Shown here: positions 54,403-64,000 of the stretch, piece by piece | Layout of the letters: each line of letters opens with the position of its first letter | Position numbering within the stretch: the stretch's first letter is position 1 | Source of the DNA: Stagonosporopsis chrysanthemi | Lineage: Eukaryota; Ascomycota; Dothideomycetes; Pleosporales; Didymellaceae | Direction of reading: 5' to 3' | Length of the DNA stretch: 64,000 nt | Assembly: GCA_022560025.1 (NCBI GenBank) | Contig: JAFISE010000002.1 | Coordinates: 62,001-126,000, forward strand | Position numbers and translations under genes: made by a program | The notes under the pieces: generated by a model | What the model was told of the DNA's origin: nothing | The model's input: only the letters and a program-made list of their open reading frames with translations | Database searches by the model: none

Positions 54403-56179
54403 CTAGTTCCGCCCATCGTAACTGTCGCTCACCCAGCCACTGTTGTTGCCTGCGAAAACTGCCTGCTGGCCTTGCTGGTAGTTGTCACTCTCGTCTTCGT
54501 AGTACTCTCCTCCACTGCTAGCGTCAAAGCTGCTGCGGCCGCTGATGTCATCAGCTTCGTCTGGTCCATTGAGAGGCATTGAGTTCCAGTCCATAGTCGC
54601 AAGCGCTGGGTATTGAGCGAGCAGCGCGGCAGGCAGGAACGGCTGAGGCGCGTGTGTCAGTTGAGGGAAGTTCTCGTAGCCAGGCTGTGTCTGCATCATG
54701 CCACCAAAGTTCTGTGGCACGGGATTGAACATGCCGTTGCCATTGGTGATTGGCTGTTGTTGCTGCCCATCCCAGCCACCCTTTTCTTGCGCTTCCTCTT
54801 CCAGCAAGGGACGTATGCAGACGCGGCCAGCTTCGGACCTGAAATGACGACCAAGAGCATCTGCACGGGCAAACCGCCTGCCACAACCCCAGTGACCGTT
54901 CTCTTTGAGGTTGCCACGGCAGACAAACTTCTTCTCACCCGAGTGCAGGCCTTCGTGTCGCTTCCTGTCGTGCTGGCGAGCGAATGCCTTGCCACAAACG
55001 CTGCACACAAAAGGACGTTCATCGGTATGGGTGCGCAAGTGCGAACGCAAATTATAGGCTCGTGTGAAGCGCTTTGGGCACAATGTGCACTGGAAAGTAG
55101 CTGGGTGCTTTTGTGTGCGCTTCGGGTTGGAGCCGTCACCTGGGTTGCTGGGCCGCGAGGGATCCGCGAGATCCAAGATATAGTCTCGGTTGGGCACGCT
55201 TGACGTCGACGAGCGACGGGAGGATTTGCCCGAAGGAGACGGCGAGCGCGACTTCGCAGCACTGGGAGACAGTGATCGATGCACCTCCAAGCCAGGAGTG
55301 GAGGCACGTGAGCTCGCGCTGCTGAAAGGATCAGACTTGGCGCGCGTCCTATTGCGGCTCCTTGCTGGTGGGTGTCAGTGGATGCCTTAGAACATTGCGT
55401 GGCGTACTTACATCGGTCTGGTGGGCTCAGGGTATCGGTCAGAGCATCGGCAGTACTCCCTGGCTTCGGTGGCTCAAAGCTTGCTTGTCGCGATGGCGGT
55501 GCGAAGTCGATGTTGATCTCAGGAGGAGACATTGTGTCAGCTTGACCAAATTCGTTGTTGAGCGACGGGAACGCCTCTGTGCCCTGGTTCTGGTAGCTGC
55601 CCATTCCTTGATGTTGGGCAAACTGGTGGTTCATGTTTGATTCGAGACCAAAGCTGCCAGGCATGAATTGTGGTAACGACTGCTGCTGAGGAATCAGACG
55701 TGGTGAGATAGCAGGGCTGTGGCCAGGGCTGATGTGCGCGCCATCATTCAAGTTGAATTGATCGAATTGCGAAATGGGGCCCTGGAACAGCTGGGGGTCG
55801 GCCTGCGCGTTGAGGTGCGGCGAAGGCTGTGTCTCCTCGAAGCTATCGTGGGTGACGAGGAACGGGGATGCATGCGCCGAAGAGATGTCCGAGTATGCAG
55901 ACTCGCTGGGAGTCCTCCTATGTCCCCTGAAGCTTGCCATGTTCGCCCACTCAGTGCCTTGTCCATATGCTGCGCTAGGGTCGAGGCTCGATTGGCCAAG
56001 AGATGGGTGCCGCGAGTGGTTGGGAGGGGAGAAGGCGCCCTGGTTCTGGTGCGGCGAGGCATGCGGGCTTGGGCTGCGCTGGTTGTTCATGACGTTCGGC
56101 AGCAGGTGTGGCGGTGTTGGCGCGTGGGGCTGTGAGGTAGCCATCTGTGCCATCAGGTCGTTCGGATTGATCGAGAGGT

Positions 56180-56211
<32 letters not shown>

Positions 56212-56669
56212 GCGTGACTCTCGAGCAAGTGGGGGTCAAGCGAGTTGCCGAACGGGGCGGAGCTGAGCGCCTGGTGCTGGCTCAGGTCGTTGCCGGCAAA
56301 GAAGTTGCTGAAGTCGGCGGGGCCAGGATTGGTGATGTCGAGCGGGTCGGGGTTCGGGGCGCTGGCTTGCGGCCCAAAGTGTGGCGTATTGTGCTGCGAC
56401 AGGGCGGGATTGGACTGCAGGAAGGCCTGGTCGGACAGGACCTGCTGCTGGAAGGGCTGCGACTGCACGGTGGACAGGTACTGCGAGGGGGTGAGCTGCG
56501 CGTTGCTGGCGGCGAAGCTGGAGGGGTCGCTCAGTAGCTGCTGCGGTTGGTCGAAGCCGAGGCCAGACACGTTGTGGAAGGGCGCATGGGGTGACGGCGA
56601 GGGTGTTTGCCTTATATGGGCGCGCTGTCCCGCCGACGGCGAGCGCCCGCGCTGCTGCATGCCATCCAT
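54403..56669 (-). CDS. crzA: Calcineurin-responsive C2H2 factor CrzA
   Basis: Zinc-finger transcription factor that enters the nucleus after calcineurin removes its phosphates and drives calcium, ion and wall-stress genes. Two exons, 56669-55412 and 55364-54403, with a 47-nt intron, give 739 residues. A Gln/Ser/Pro-rich N-terminal half includes a ten-glutamine run. The motif PEINID (383-388) resembles the PxIxIT calcineurin-docking element. A Ser-rich region (SPSAAKSRSPSPSGKSSRRSS, about 450-470) is a candidate phosphorylation block. Two canonical fingers follow (FQCTLCPKRF...HLRTH and FVCSVCGKAF...HEGLH), then the divergent third finger with WGCGRRFARADALGRHF, as in fungal Crz1 proteins. The C-terminal part is Gln/acidic-rich. 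Its neighbour is palA, another ambient-stress regulator. Confidence 0.93.
56181..56210 (-). repeat. CAG-type trinucleotide tract (polyGln) in crzA
   Basis: Ten consecutive glutamine codons, nine CAG and one CAA, in the N-terminal transactivation region of CrzA. Such tracts often vary in length between isolates. Confidence 0.9.
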
Positions 56670-57953
56670 GGTTGTGGTTGCGCGTGTTGCTATTCTGGCA
56701 GACAGGAGACTGAGTAGACGGGCGCGCTTAGGCCCTTACAGCGAGATAGCCTTGTCTAGCGACGAGCGGGGGTGCAGGCGACGTCAAGCCCGGAATCGAG
56801 CTCACTGAGTGGTCGGAAGGACGCGAGCGACGCGTGCCTGGCTGGTCCTGGCTGGTCCTGGCTGAGGCTGGAGAGTGAAGGAGGCTGTGTGCGTCCTGCC
56901 CGCGGTGAGCACAACACAGTGAGGTGGGCTGTGTCAAGAGACGTTGGTCCCCGAACGGGCTTGGTGCGTGCTATTCCAGGGCTCAGGGCTGATGCGCCCC
57001 GCAGTGAGCTCCCGGCGCCTACAACTGCGTGCTGCAGCAGACCGCCGACTGCGTTCCTGGTTTCAGACACTCGACCAGGTGAAACGCTGCTGGATACGAG
57101 CGTGCGGCACGGGGCGTCACCGCCGGTGTGGGGTGTTCGCGGTGACGTTGATCGCGGCTATCGGCAGTACTGCAGGCCCAGGACAGCACTCAGCGCGCGG
57201 GGCAGGTAGAGCAAGTGCCTGCAAGTGCCAGCGAGGGCAGTCCACCTTTGTCGCGTGCGAGTTCGCAATCGTGCAGACGGCGATCCGTTGTAGCGAGTTG
57301 CTTGTCTGGGCAGTTGCGTCTTGATTGTCTTGGAAGCCGCCGTGACGACGCGCTGCTCAGCCTCAGCCCTACGACTCTTAGAGACTCTGGGCAGCACACC
57401 AATTGCCCGATACAAGTCAAGTGGGAGCGTAATCGTGTGGTAATAATCGTCCAAGTTGCGTAGGTCAGTCGACGGAGCTAGAGTAAGCCTCATATATCAC
57501 TGAATGCTGGCATGCCAAGACGTTCACAAAAGATTCGCCCCAAGTGACATTCCGCTATACACGCCCACACCCTTTCATCTAATGGAACTGATGTGCAATC
57601 TCCGCGAACGACTGAACGACGGTTCTTGCGGCGTGACGTTAACACCGGAGTGCGTCGTGTACTCGCAGACGAGTTCACTTGGTGCTTGGTAGTGTGAGGC
57701 TACAGCCTGCACAGCCACAAATTGCCCCGTCAAGGCAGATTCCGCTTTGCTGCCATTATTCCCGCTGCTACAGCTGAACACAAGCAAACAGCGGCTGCAA
57801 CAGTAGCTCATTGCATCATACGCTGTGGTCTTGACGGTTTTTGTCTGCTGCCTGCCTTGACGTGGGCATGAATGGTTTTTCCTTTCTCAAGCAATTGTGA
57901 TTTCTGCATCAAGAGACGACTTGGCATCTCGACCTCCCTGCTTGATGTGATTC
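56670..57953. other. Intergenic upstream of crzA
   Basis: About 1.28 kb between the crzA start and palA stop, expected to hold the long crzA 5' leader and promoter. Short frames here have no recognisable content. Confidence 0.4.
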
Positions 57954-60528
57954 TCAGGCAAACTTCAACCCTTGTGTCGGGTCCCAGCGTCCATCCTGCG
58001 CAGGACCGTTTGCAGGCCGCGCATTGCCAGACGACGTTGGTACAGCACCAACATTACCAAACTTGATGCCAACGTCAGGAGTCCACATACCCGAGGGCGG
58101 TATGCTTGCTCTGGTAGGCTTTGGTGCAGTTAGGGGCGTCTCTGCATGTGCGTCCGCTCCGTATTGTGGATTCTGTGCGTCGACTTTCTTCTGCTGCTGT
58201 AAAGACTCTGAAGTCGCCTGCTGCAAGTTCAGAGAACTCATCCTAGTTGCCAGATCACTGCACATCATTAGCGTCTGGGTCTGGAGCACTGGGAAGCGCT
58301 GTGACTTGCCTTTCGATCTGCGATGCCTCAGACTTTCGCTGGTAGGCGAAACTGCGTGCATCGTCGCGGAAACGATTGACGATCTTTGCTAGATCGTTGT
58401 AAAACTTGCGGCCAACGTCTGAATTGGAGATTATCTCCTTGTATTTGAAGTATGCGTTCTCCAGATTTTGCAGAGCCTGTTCACGCTGTTTTGTAGACTG
58501 ATCGCCCCGACGCGCGATTAAAAAGGATGCATTGGCATCTTGCAGTCGCTTAATTGCCTCCGCCTGCTCCTTCTCTTCTTCTTGTACCATGTCCTGATCG
58601 ACATCGTACATCTGCAGCCGCCTGTCAAAAAGGCCCTCAAACTGTACAGCCTCGATGGTCTGCATAGGGTATTCCCGCTCCAAGCGAGCGGCTTCGCGCA
58701 GTAACTCGGGATCTAGCACCGTCAGCAAGCTATGGCATGGTCATCCTGGTCACTCACTGATGTCATCCTGCTTCGCTTTGGTGCGCAAAGCCTCAATCTT
58801 CCGCCGCCTCCTGCTTTCAAGACGGCTTACTTCATTGAAACAACCACGTAACTTGCCTGCTTCTCGCTCTACGTCACCTGTGATAGCTGGTCGGCGTCCG
58901 CTGGGTACGTAATTTTCCAGATCGTGATCAGGTCCACTAAGCAGCCTGATGAATCGTTCGTTTTCCCTCAGCTTCGTCTTGACGATGTTATCGCTGTTCG
59001 ACGCGGCCTTGAAGTACCCGTCGATCTCCTTGATCTGAGCGTAGAGCTTAGGCGCAGCCTGTTCTGCGGGTGCTCTTGTCCAGAGTGCTGTTCCATATCG
59101 CCGCCGCGCGTTCTCGTCTTCTCTTGCTTCAGACTTGAGGGTGTCTACACCCTCGTTGTAAACAGCTTGGTCACTATACATGAGCTTCTGCGTATCCTCC
59201 ATAGAGCGTTCGAGTCGAAGCATGCCATCCTGTTGGCGAATCTCCTCTGCATGGGCCATTAAACCTGGAGGCAGACCAAGAGGTTTTTCAAGAGCCTGGA
59301 GAGACCCTGGCAGGTTGAGGCTCTGAAGCACTTCGTGAATCTGAGTGGTCAGGTTCTCTAGCTCCTCCACAATGGTGGTGTTGACTAGTCGATCGCGACG
59401 ATCGACGTATATGCTAGCTGCGAGGTGGACAGAGTAAGGGACGAGCTTCGAGAAAAGCGCGGGTCCAAGTTCACCGTTGTCCCCTAATAGCGCATTCGAT
59501 TCAGCGATCTCTTTCGGCACCCTCGAGACAACCATGTTCGCTCTATCCAGTATTTTCAGCTCTGCTTTGGGAGGGACAGGCAGCAGATATATCATGTCGT
59601 TGTCCTTCTCTGATCGTTTCAAGTCCTCTGAGACCCTGTTCTTGAGGCCGTTCAGATCAGCCAGTACCATTTTGCTGATATATCGTTGCTCCTTGAGGGC
59701 CTCGTTTACACATGTCAGACTGTCCTTCAACCTCGCAACTTCTTCGCCGTACTTGCGCTTCTCCAGTGAGTCACAGGCTGCTCTATACTGAGCAGCGGCG
59801 GCAAAGTGGTGATGTTTGGCTGTCACATGGTGTATCCATTCGCTGCTGACGGAGTCAGATTGTATGCCCGCATCAGTCGCCTCATTGTACAGATCTGAAA
59901 CCCTGGCGGCGAGCTTTGCGATGGTGGCGTCCTTCAGGCCGTCTTTCACAGCCTTCTGCCAGAAGCACTCCTGACCTTGAGCCAGCATAAGCTTCTCCAG
60001 ACAGTCTAGTGTCATGAGATCCATATCCTCTGGGGGCTCAGTTCGGAGCTCAGGCAGGATCGTGTTTCGCAGATGTGAGATGGTACCGGCGGCCAAGCAG
60101 AAGTTGTTGGCGGCCACCTTCAGGCCATCTGGTGTGCTTCGGTTCGACGACATAGCCAGCTGCGAGTACATGGCCGCGAGGTTGAACATGATGTTCGCGA
60201 GTTCGTAGCGGAGGTTGTTGCGAGAGACCGGACGACTTGTGTTGTAGCCCAACGCTGGGTACCACGGGAACTCGACGCCAATGTCGACGGGAAACTTGCC
60301 GCTCAGCCATACTAGCTGCGCTGCGTACTGCTGTAGCTTGGGAATGTTGCTCGGATGGGGCTCTTGCGCGTGTATGGCAGTTGATCGTAGCTTCTCGATG
60401 GTCTCAAGGTCGGCCTTGAACATGTCCGGATGCTGATCATACTTGGAGGAGATGTATTGCTTGATGGCTTCGGTAAGGTTGACGGAATGTGATTTCCGGA
60501 ACGGAAGAAAGAGGATGTTGCTGTCCAT
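57954..60528 (-). CDS. palA: pH-signalling BRO1-domain protein PalA (Rim20)
   Basis: ESCRT-associated scaffold of the ambient-pH pathway that binds Snf7 and the PacC/Rim101 factor, bringing it to its protease. Three exons, 60528-58758, 58712-58264 and 58220-57954, with introns of 45 and 43 nt, give 828 residues. The BRO1 domain spans about 1-385 (starts DSNILFLPFRKSHSVNL; includes YNTSRPVSRNNLRYELANIMFNLAAMYSQ, crossing no intron). The V-shaped coiled-coil domain is about 400-740, where YPX[n]L-type motifs of PacC would bind, and LEREYPMQ follows intron 1. The C-terminal tail is Pro-rich and ends with a WDPTQGLKFA-type motif; a related segment WTPDVGIKFG precedes it. Same-strand neighbour of crzA. 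Confidence 0.94.
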
Positions 60529-61325
60529 TTCTGAGTCCCGTAAATGTAGCGTAAAGACCTATGGGTTACTCACGAAGCCATAGCACGAGCTGTTTTGGAG
60601 TAGGGATTCACCGGCAAGCATGAGAAAATGCTGGATACGTCACCAAGGGTCTTACAGCTAAACGCGCTTGGCTTTAGTTGGACTAGTGGATAGAGCTGCC
60701 CCGCGGTCGTGGTCGACGCAGGCACGCGCCAGGGATAATGAAGGCAAGGCTGTCATTCTGCTATGGTATTATGTTCTTTCGCATGTGCAAGATATGGGCC
60801 GATGGTGCGCCTTTGACGATGGTAGTTTCGAGATTGTGTAAAGGGATGTTTTGAAGTAATTACTTGCATCTGGCCCCTCACGCCTATGCCTTCGCTCAGT
60901 CTGCATTCACGGAATCCACTGAGAACAACACTGTGTCTTCATGGTACGATCGCCGTCGATATTCTGTGCCCTGACCAAGACATTAGAATGAGCAAGTTTA
61001 GCGCCACAGTGCAGTCAGTGCTGAAACAGCGGACGGCGCTGAAGCGAATCTGGTCTCATCGGAAGCCGAGCTGTAACCTTTGGATGGAAATGTCAGCAGT
61101 CGCCGCAATCTATAGTAATCTGGGTCGAGTAGTGGATTGCAACACAGTCGCGAAACTCGCGCAATCCGGCTTTGTGCAAGCTGTCTGCTAGTCCGTGTAT
61201 ATAATCCGTGTCGCCGCAACCCCAGAGCTCCACTTACGAACGTCCAACATCGCCTTCATAGTACTTCAGCTTGCACTCACACCTCACATTTTCATATCCA
61301 CACATACACACCACGAAAACCCAAC
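60529..61325. promoter_or_regulatory. Divergent promoter region, palA and ATX1
   Basis: About 800 bp between divergent start codons. A TATATAA element near 61,198-61,204 lies about 125 bp upstream of the ATX1 start. The interval is otherwise unassigned. Confidence 0.4.
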
Positions 61326-61618
61326 ATGTCCGAACACAACTACAAGTTCAACATCGCCATGAGCTGCGGTGGCTGCTCCGGCGCTGTCGAGCGCGTGCTC
61401 AAGAAGCTTGAAGGTGGGTGCTCTGGGCAGCATGCAGCGGCGAACGTGGCAACTAACTCAATGCAGGCGTCAAGTCGTACAACGTCTCCCTCGAGACCCA
61501 GAGCGCCGATATCGTCGCCGAAGACTCGCTCTCCTACGAAACCGTCCTCGAAAAGATCAAGAAGACCGGCAAGACAGTCAAGTCCGGTGAGGCCGACGGT
61601 TCTCCCAGGGACATCTGA
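61326..61618 (+). CDS. ATX1: Copper metallochaperone ATX1
   Basis: Small cytosolic copper carrier that hands Cu(I) to the Golgi copper ATPase Ccc2. Two exons, 61326-61413 and 61467-61618, with a 53-nt intron, give 79 residues. The copper-binding loop MSCGGC is at 12-17 and is intact. The ferredoxin-like fold follows: helix CSGAVERVLKKLEG, strand VKSYNVSLET, and helix YETVLEKIKKTGKTV with the conserved lysines that dock the ATPase. The Asp/Gly/Ser-rich tail ends in Ile. The length matches fungal orthologues. Copper-responsive control is not visible in the upstream sequence. Confidence 0.96.
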
Positions 61619-62941
61619 GGATTACGAATCAACACGAGCGATCTCTTTATGGCGTATTGTTATTTGGGCAACAGGCATTGGATACCACCTTTCGTAGCAG
61701 CAACTACACTAGCAGATAGAAACGGTATTGGGCACCGTAAATCAAAGGATACCAACCCCTCGTCCTGCACATGAATATGAAGCATGGTAAGATCGTGAGG
61801 ACCGATTTATGTGCCTACCCAGCCTGCAATCAACTGCGCAACGAAGTCAAGCAGAGACACATGCACATTTAGCTTGCCACGCAAAGACTGGCGTATTCCT
61901 TTTGCTACGGCAACATACATACGCAATTAATTCGTATTGCAGGATCCCAATACAGATATGGCGGCTCCTGCTCCTGCAACATGTCCACGTGCTGCACTCT
62001 ACTTTCGTGTTCGGACACTCGGAGTTCAGCCTCGACAGTGCCTGCCCCATCTGTTTCCGGCGCATTCTCGCTCAGAACCTCAATCGAGCAAGCCATTGTC
62101 AATTGACTCACCTGGCCTGGCTCCCGCTGCTATCTTTGTTGCAGCAATCTTCCGCTGATGTAACTCCTGAGGCAGATGACCATCAAACTTCTTGTGCCTG
62201 AGGCGTCGAGGCCGTTCCTGCCCTCTTAGCTACTCCACACTTCCGGCTTGTCCCTCACCAACTGCGCAAACCGTCATCACAGCCACCGTCTAATCAGATT
62301 GATCTCATTCCAAACAGCAAGTGCTGACCTGCGCTCGGGGCGCCCGTCACTCGTGCCGTTCCACCAAGCTACGTTCCTCCATTGCTCCAACCAGGTTGGC
62401 TCGAATTGTGCTGCCTGGCGCGTTTTGACCACATTTCCCTGTACGCCACACCAGGCAGCCAAGAATCGCAATGTCGACTTCCCCATTCTACAAAGTGATA
62501 AACTCGGACATGATTCAACGGTTCGCTTACCGAATGGAACTATGTGAATGTTGCAGATCTTCGCCTGGATGACACTTTCAGGGTTGGTGGGAGGATGCAC
62601 TTCGGAAGCTGGACCTCGCGAAAAGACGGGAGGACATTACAACAAGCCTCCGCCAGGCTGAGCAGTGGCCACATCGTCTATGCATGCTGTCGTGTAGCGT
62701 GGGAGCTTCAGGTAAGCGCGCACTCCACGCTAGCAATGACGCTGTCGACCCTGATGGGCTTCGGTCAGTTGGGCGGATTGCATCGGTACCAATGCAGTCG
62801 ATGACTGCTGTCTCATTTCACATATTGTATAAAGCTTTACTTCACGCCGGCGGGCAAGAGCCTTATTATCGCTCCCTTCTATAGGGCACACTACAGTCTC
62901 GGATTCATTTACATACTCTATCAAGATCTTTGTACATCCTC
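61619..62941. other. Intergenic, no gene recognised
   Basis: About 1.3 kb between ATX1 and the DJ-1-like gene. Open frames are short and without recognisable content. Confidence 0.4.
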
Positions 62942-63931
62942 ATGCCGTCACCACCAAGAGGTTATACCACCTTCCCGTCGGACGCCGAGCTGTTCTATTT
63001 CTGTACCACATCTTCAACTTCTGCTGAAGACCTCGGCATCAACTATACGCCTCCATCACAATCGTCTCTACGAGTCGGAGTCATCATTCTTGGTCAAGAC
63101 CAGGTCCAACTCTCAGACCTTGCCGCCGTCGATCTACTATCGACATTGAGCAGGACTCGGGTCTGCAAGCTGGGTGCATCAGCAAGCACGCTTAATCAAG
63201 CTGTGGATGAAGTGGATATTCGATATGTCAGTTTGACCGGAGAGGGCTCGTTTCCAGTCACTTCTGGTGCTCGAATGCCAGTGACGGTGAGCTAATCTCG
63301 GATTGCTCTTGAGCAAATACGACCGTCTCAACACCCACAACCAACTCCTTTGGTCAAGAAGTGCCGCTTCCTGGTCTTGCCGGAGTCGCCTGTACCTGAC
63401 CACTCTGGTCATCTGAGAGTCTCTGGCGGGGAGATAAAGGTTAACACGCACCCTGCCCTACCGACGTTCGCAATCTACAAATTGTAAAGCACACGTGCTG
63501 ACTTTGTTCAGAACTCTTTCGCAAATGCGCCGCAGTTTGATGTACTTGTCTTCCCTGGATCATTTTCGACGCGAGAACTATCGGAAGCAACGACGTCCTT
63601 CGTTGCTTCACAATGTTCGAGTCCCGAACTACATGCCATTTTTAGCGTGTCTTCTGGCATTTTGCACCTCACTCAGACCGGTCTTCTCTGGAAGCGGCGT
63701 GCATCTGCACCACGCAGTCTGATACCTGCACTTCAGCAACGTTATCCAGACACATTGTGGCAGACCAAGGCGTGGAACCGACACGAAAACATCTGGACGA
63801 GTTCGACTGCTCTCTCCGCCCTCGACATGATCGCCGCGTGGATGCGCGAATTCTTCTGGGACCGCCATGAGGCGGTTGAGTGTGCCTTGACTGCTGCCGG
63901 AATTGGATCGCTGGACGATTTCGACTATTGA
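62942..63931 (+). CDS. DJ-1/PfpI-like protein without the elbow cysteine
   Basis: Member of the ThiJ/DJ-1/PfpI (class I glutamine amidotransferase-like) family. I model two exons, 62942-63286 and 63512-63931, joined in phase 0, giving 254 residues. The intron of 225 nt is unusually long for this window, so a missed internal exon is possible. Family features: RVGVIILGQDQVQLSDLAAVDLL (strand 1), FDVLVFPGSFSTREL (the strand bearing the PG motif), AIFSVSSGILHLTQTGLL (nucleophile elbow) and ENIWTSSTALSALDMI (the catalytic histidine/asparagine region). At the elbow, serine stands where the family normally has cysteine (SVCTG-type). The protein may be catalytically inactive or act by another route. 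No signal peptide or neighbouring partner is seen. Confidence 0.75.
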
Positions 63932-64000
63932 CACTTTACGACTTTGCATTTCTGGCGCTACTGATCTTCTCAACTCTCACACATTCCCCTCCCCCTCTCT

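Overview
The window is chromosomal DNA of a filamentous ascomycete (Pezizomycotina). Genes are dense, on both strands, and split by short GT-AG introns (about 43-100 nt). The gene set is typical of such fungi: septation kinase SepH, pH-signalling PalA, calcineurin-responsive CrzA, a Cdc10-type septin, a siderophore transporter, a DUF3431 protein and a cell-wall But2 protein. A class such as Dothideomycetes is plausible, but the sequence alone does not fix the species. I see no operon-like system, CRISPR array, provirus or intact transposon. I rebuilt exon structures by hand from splice signals and reading-frame continuity.

Layout. 0.8-5.6 kb: SepH kinase (-). 6.8-10.2 kb: a divergent pair, a short-chain dehydrogenase (-) and a BCS1-like AAA ATPase (+). 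11.5 kb: a decayed tRNA-Glu. 12-13.4 kb: secreted PIR1-like/But2 wall protein (-). 15.5-18.5 kb: small secreted SnoaL-like protein (+) converging on a GH94 phosphorylase, probably cellobionic acid phosphorylase (-). 19.1-19.7 kb: LysM protein whose start is out of frame. 20-21.7 kb: WD40 protein (-). 22.6-23.8 kb: an astacin metalloprotease pseudogene (-). 25.1-26.4 kb: C2H2 protein (-). 26.4-34.3 kb: sparse, with a lipoate ligase (-), a 77-bp minisatellite and a Pol III-like remnant. 34.3-37.7 kb: FAD monooxygenase (+) converging on a siderophore-type MFS transporter (-) with paired GATA sites upstream. 38.6-40.6 kb: cytosolic MetRS (-). 41.3-42 kb: LTO1-like protein (+). 42.6-44.7 kb: septin (-) and mitochondrial L32 (+) sharing a 304-bp promoter. 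45.5 kb: intact intron-containing tRNA-Asp (-). 46.3-48.3 kb: golgin RUD3 (+). 48.7-49.7 kb: DUF3431 protein (+). 51.3-52.3 kb: APH-like kinase (-). 53.3-53.8 kb: membrane protein (-). 54.4-60.5 kb: CrzA and PalA, both (-). 61.3-61.6 kb: copper chaperone ATX1 (+). 62.9-63.9 kb: DJ-1/PfpI-like protein (+) lacking the usual cysteine.

The genes do not form one pathway. Recurring themes are cytokinesis (SepH, septin), iron and copper handling (siderophore transporter, LTO1, ATX1, BCS1-like), ion and pH stress (CrzA, PalA) and secreted proteins. The most unusual signal is a 5'-to-3' gradient in synonymous codon choice in several less conserved genes: leucine codons run CTC, then CTG, then TTG along the gene, with a matching switch from C-rich to G-rich coding strand.
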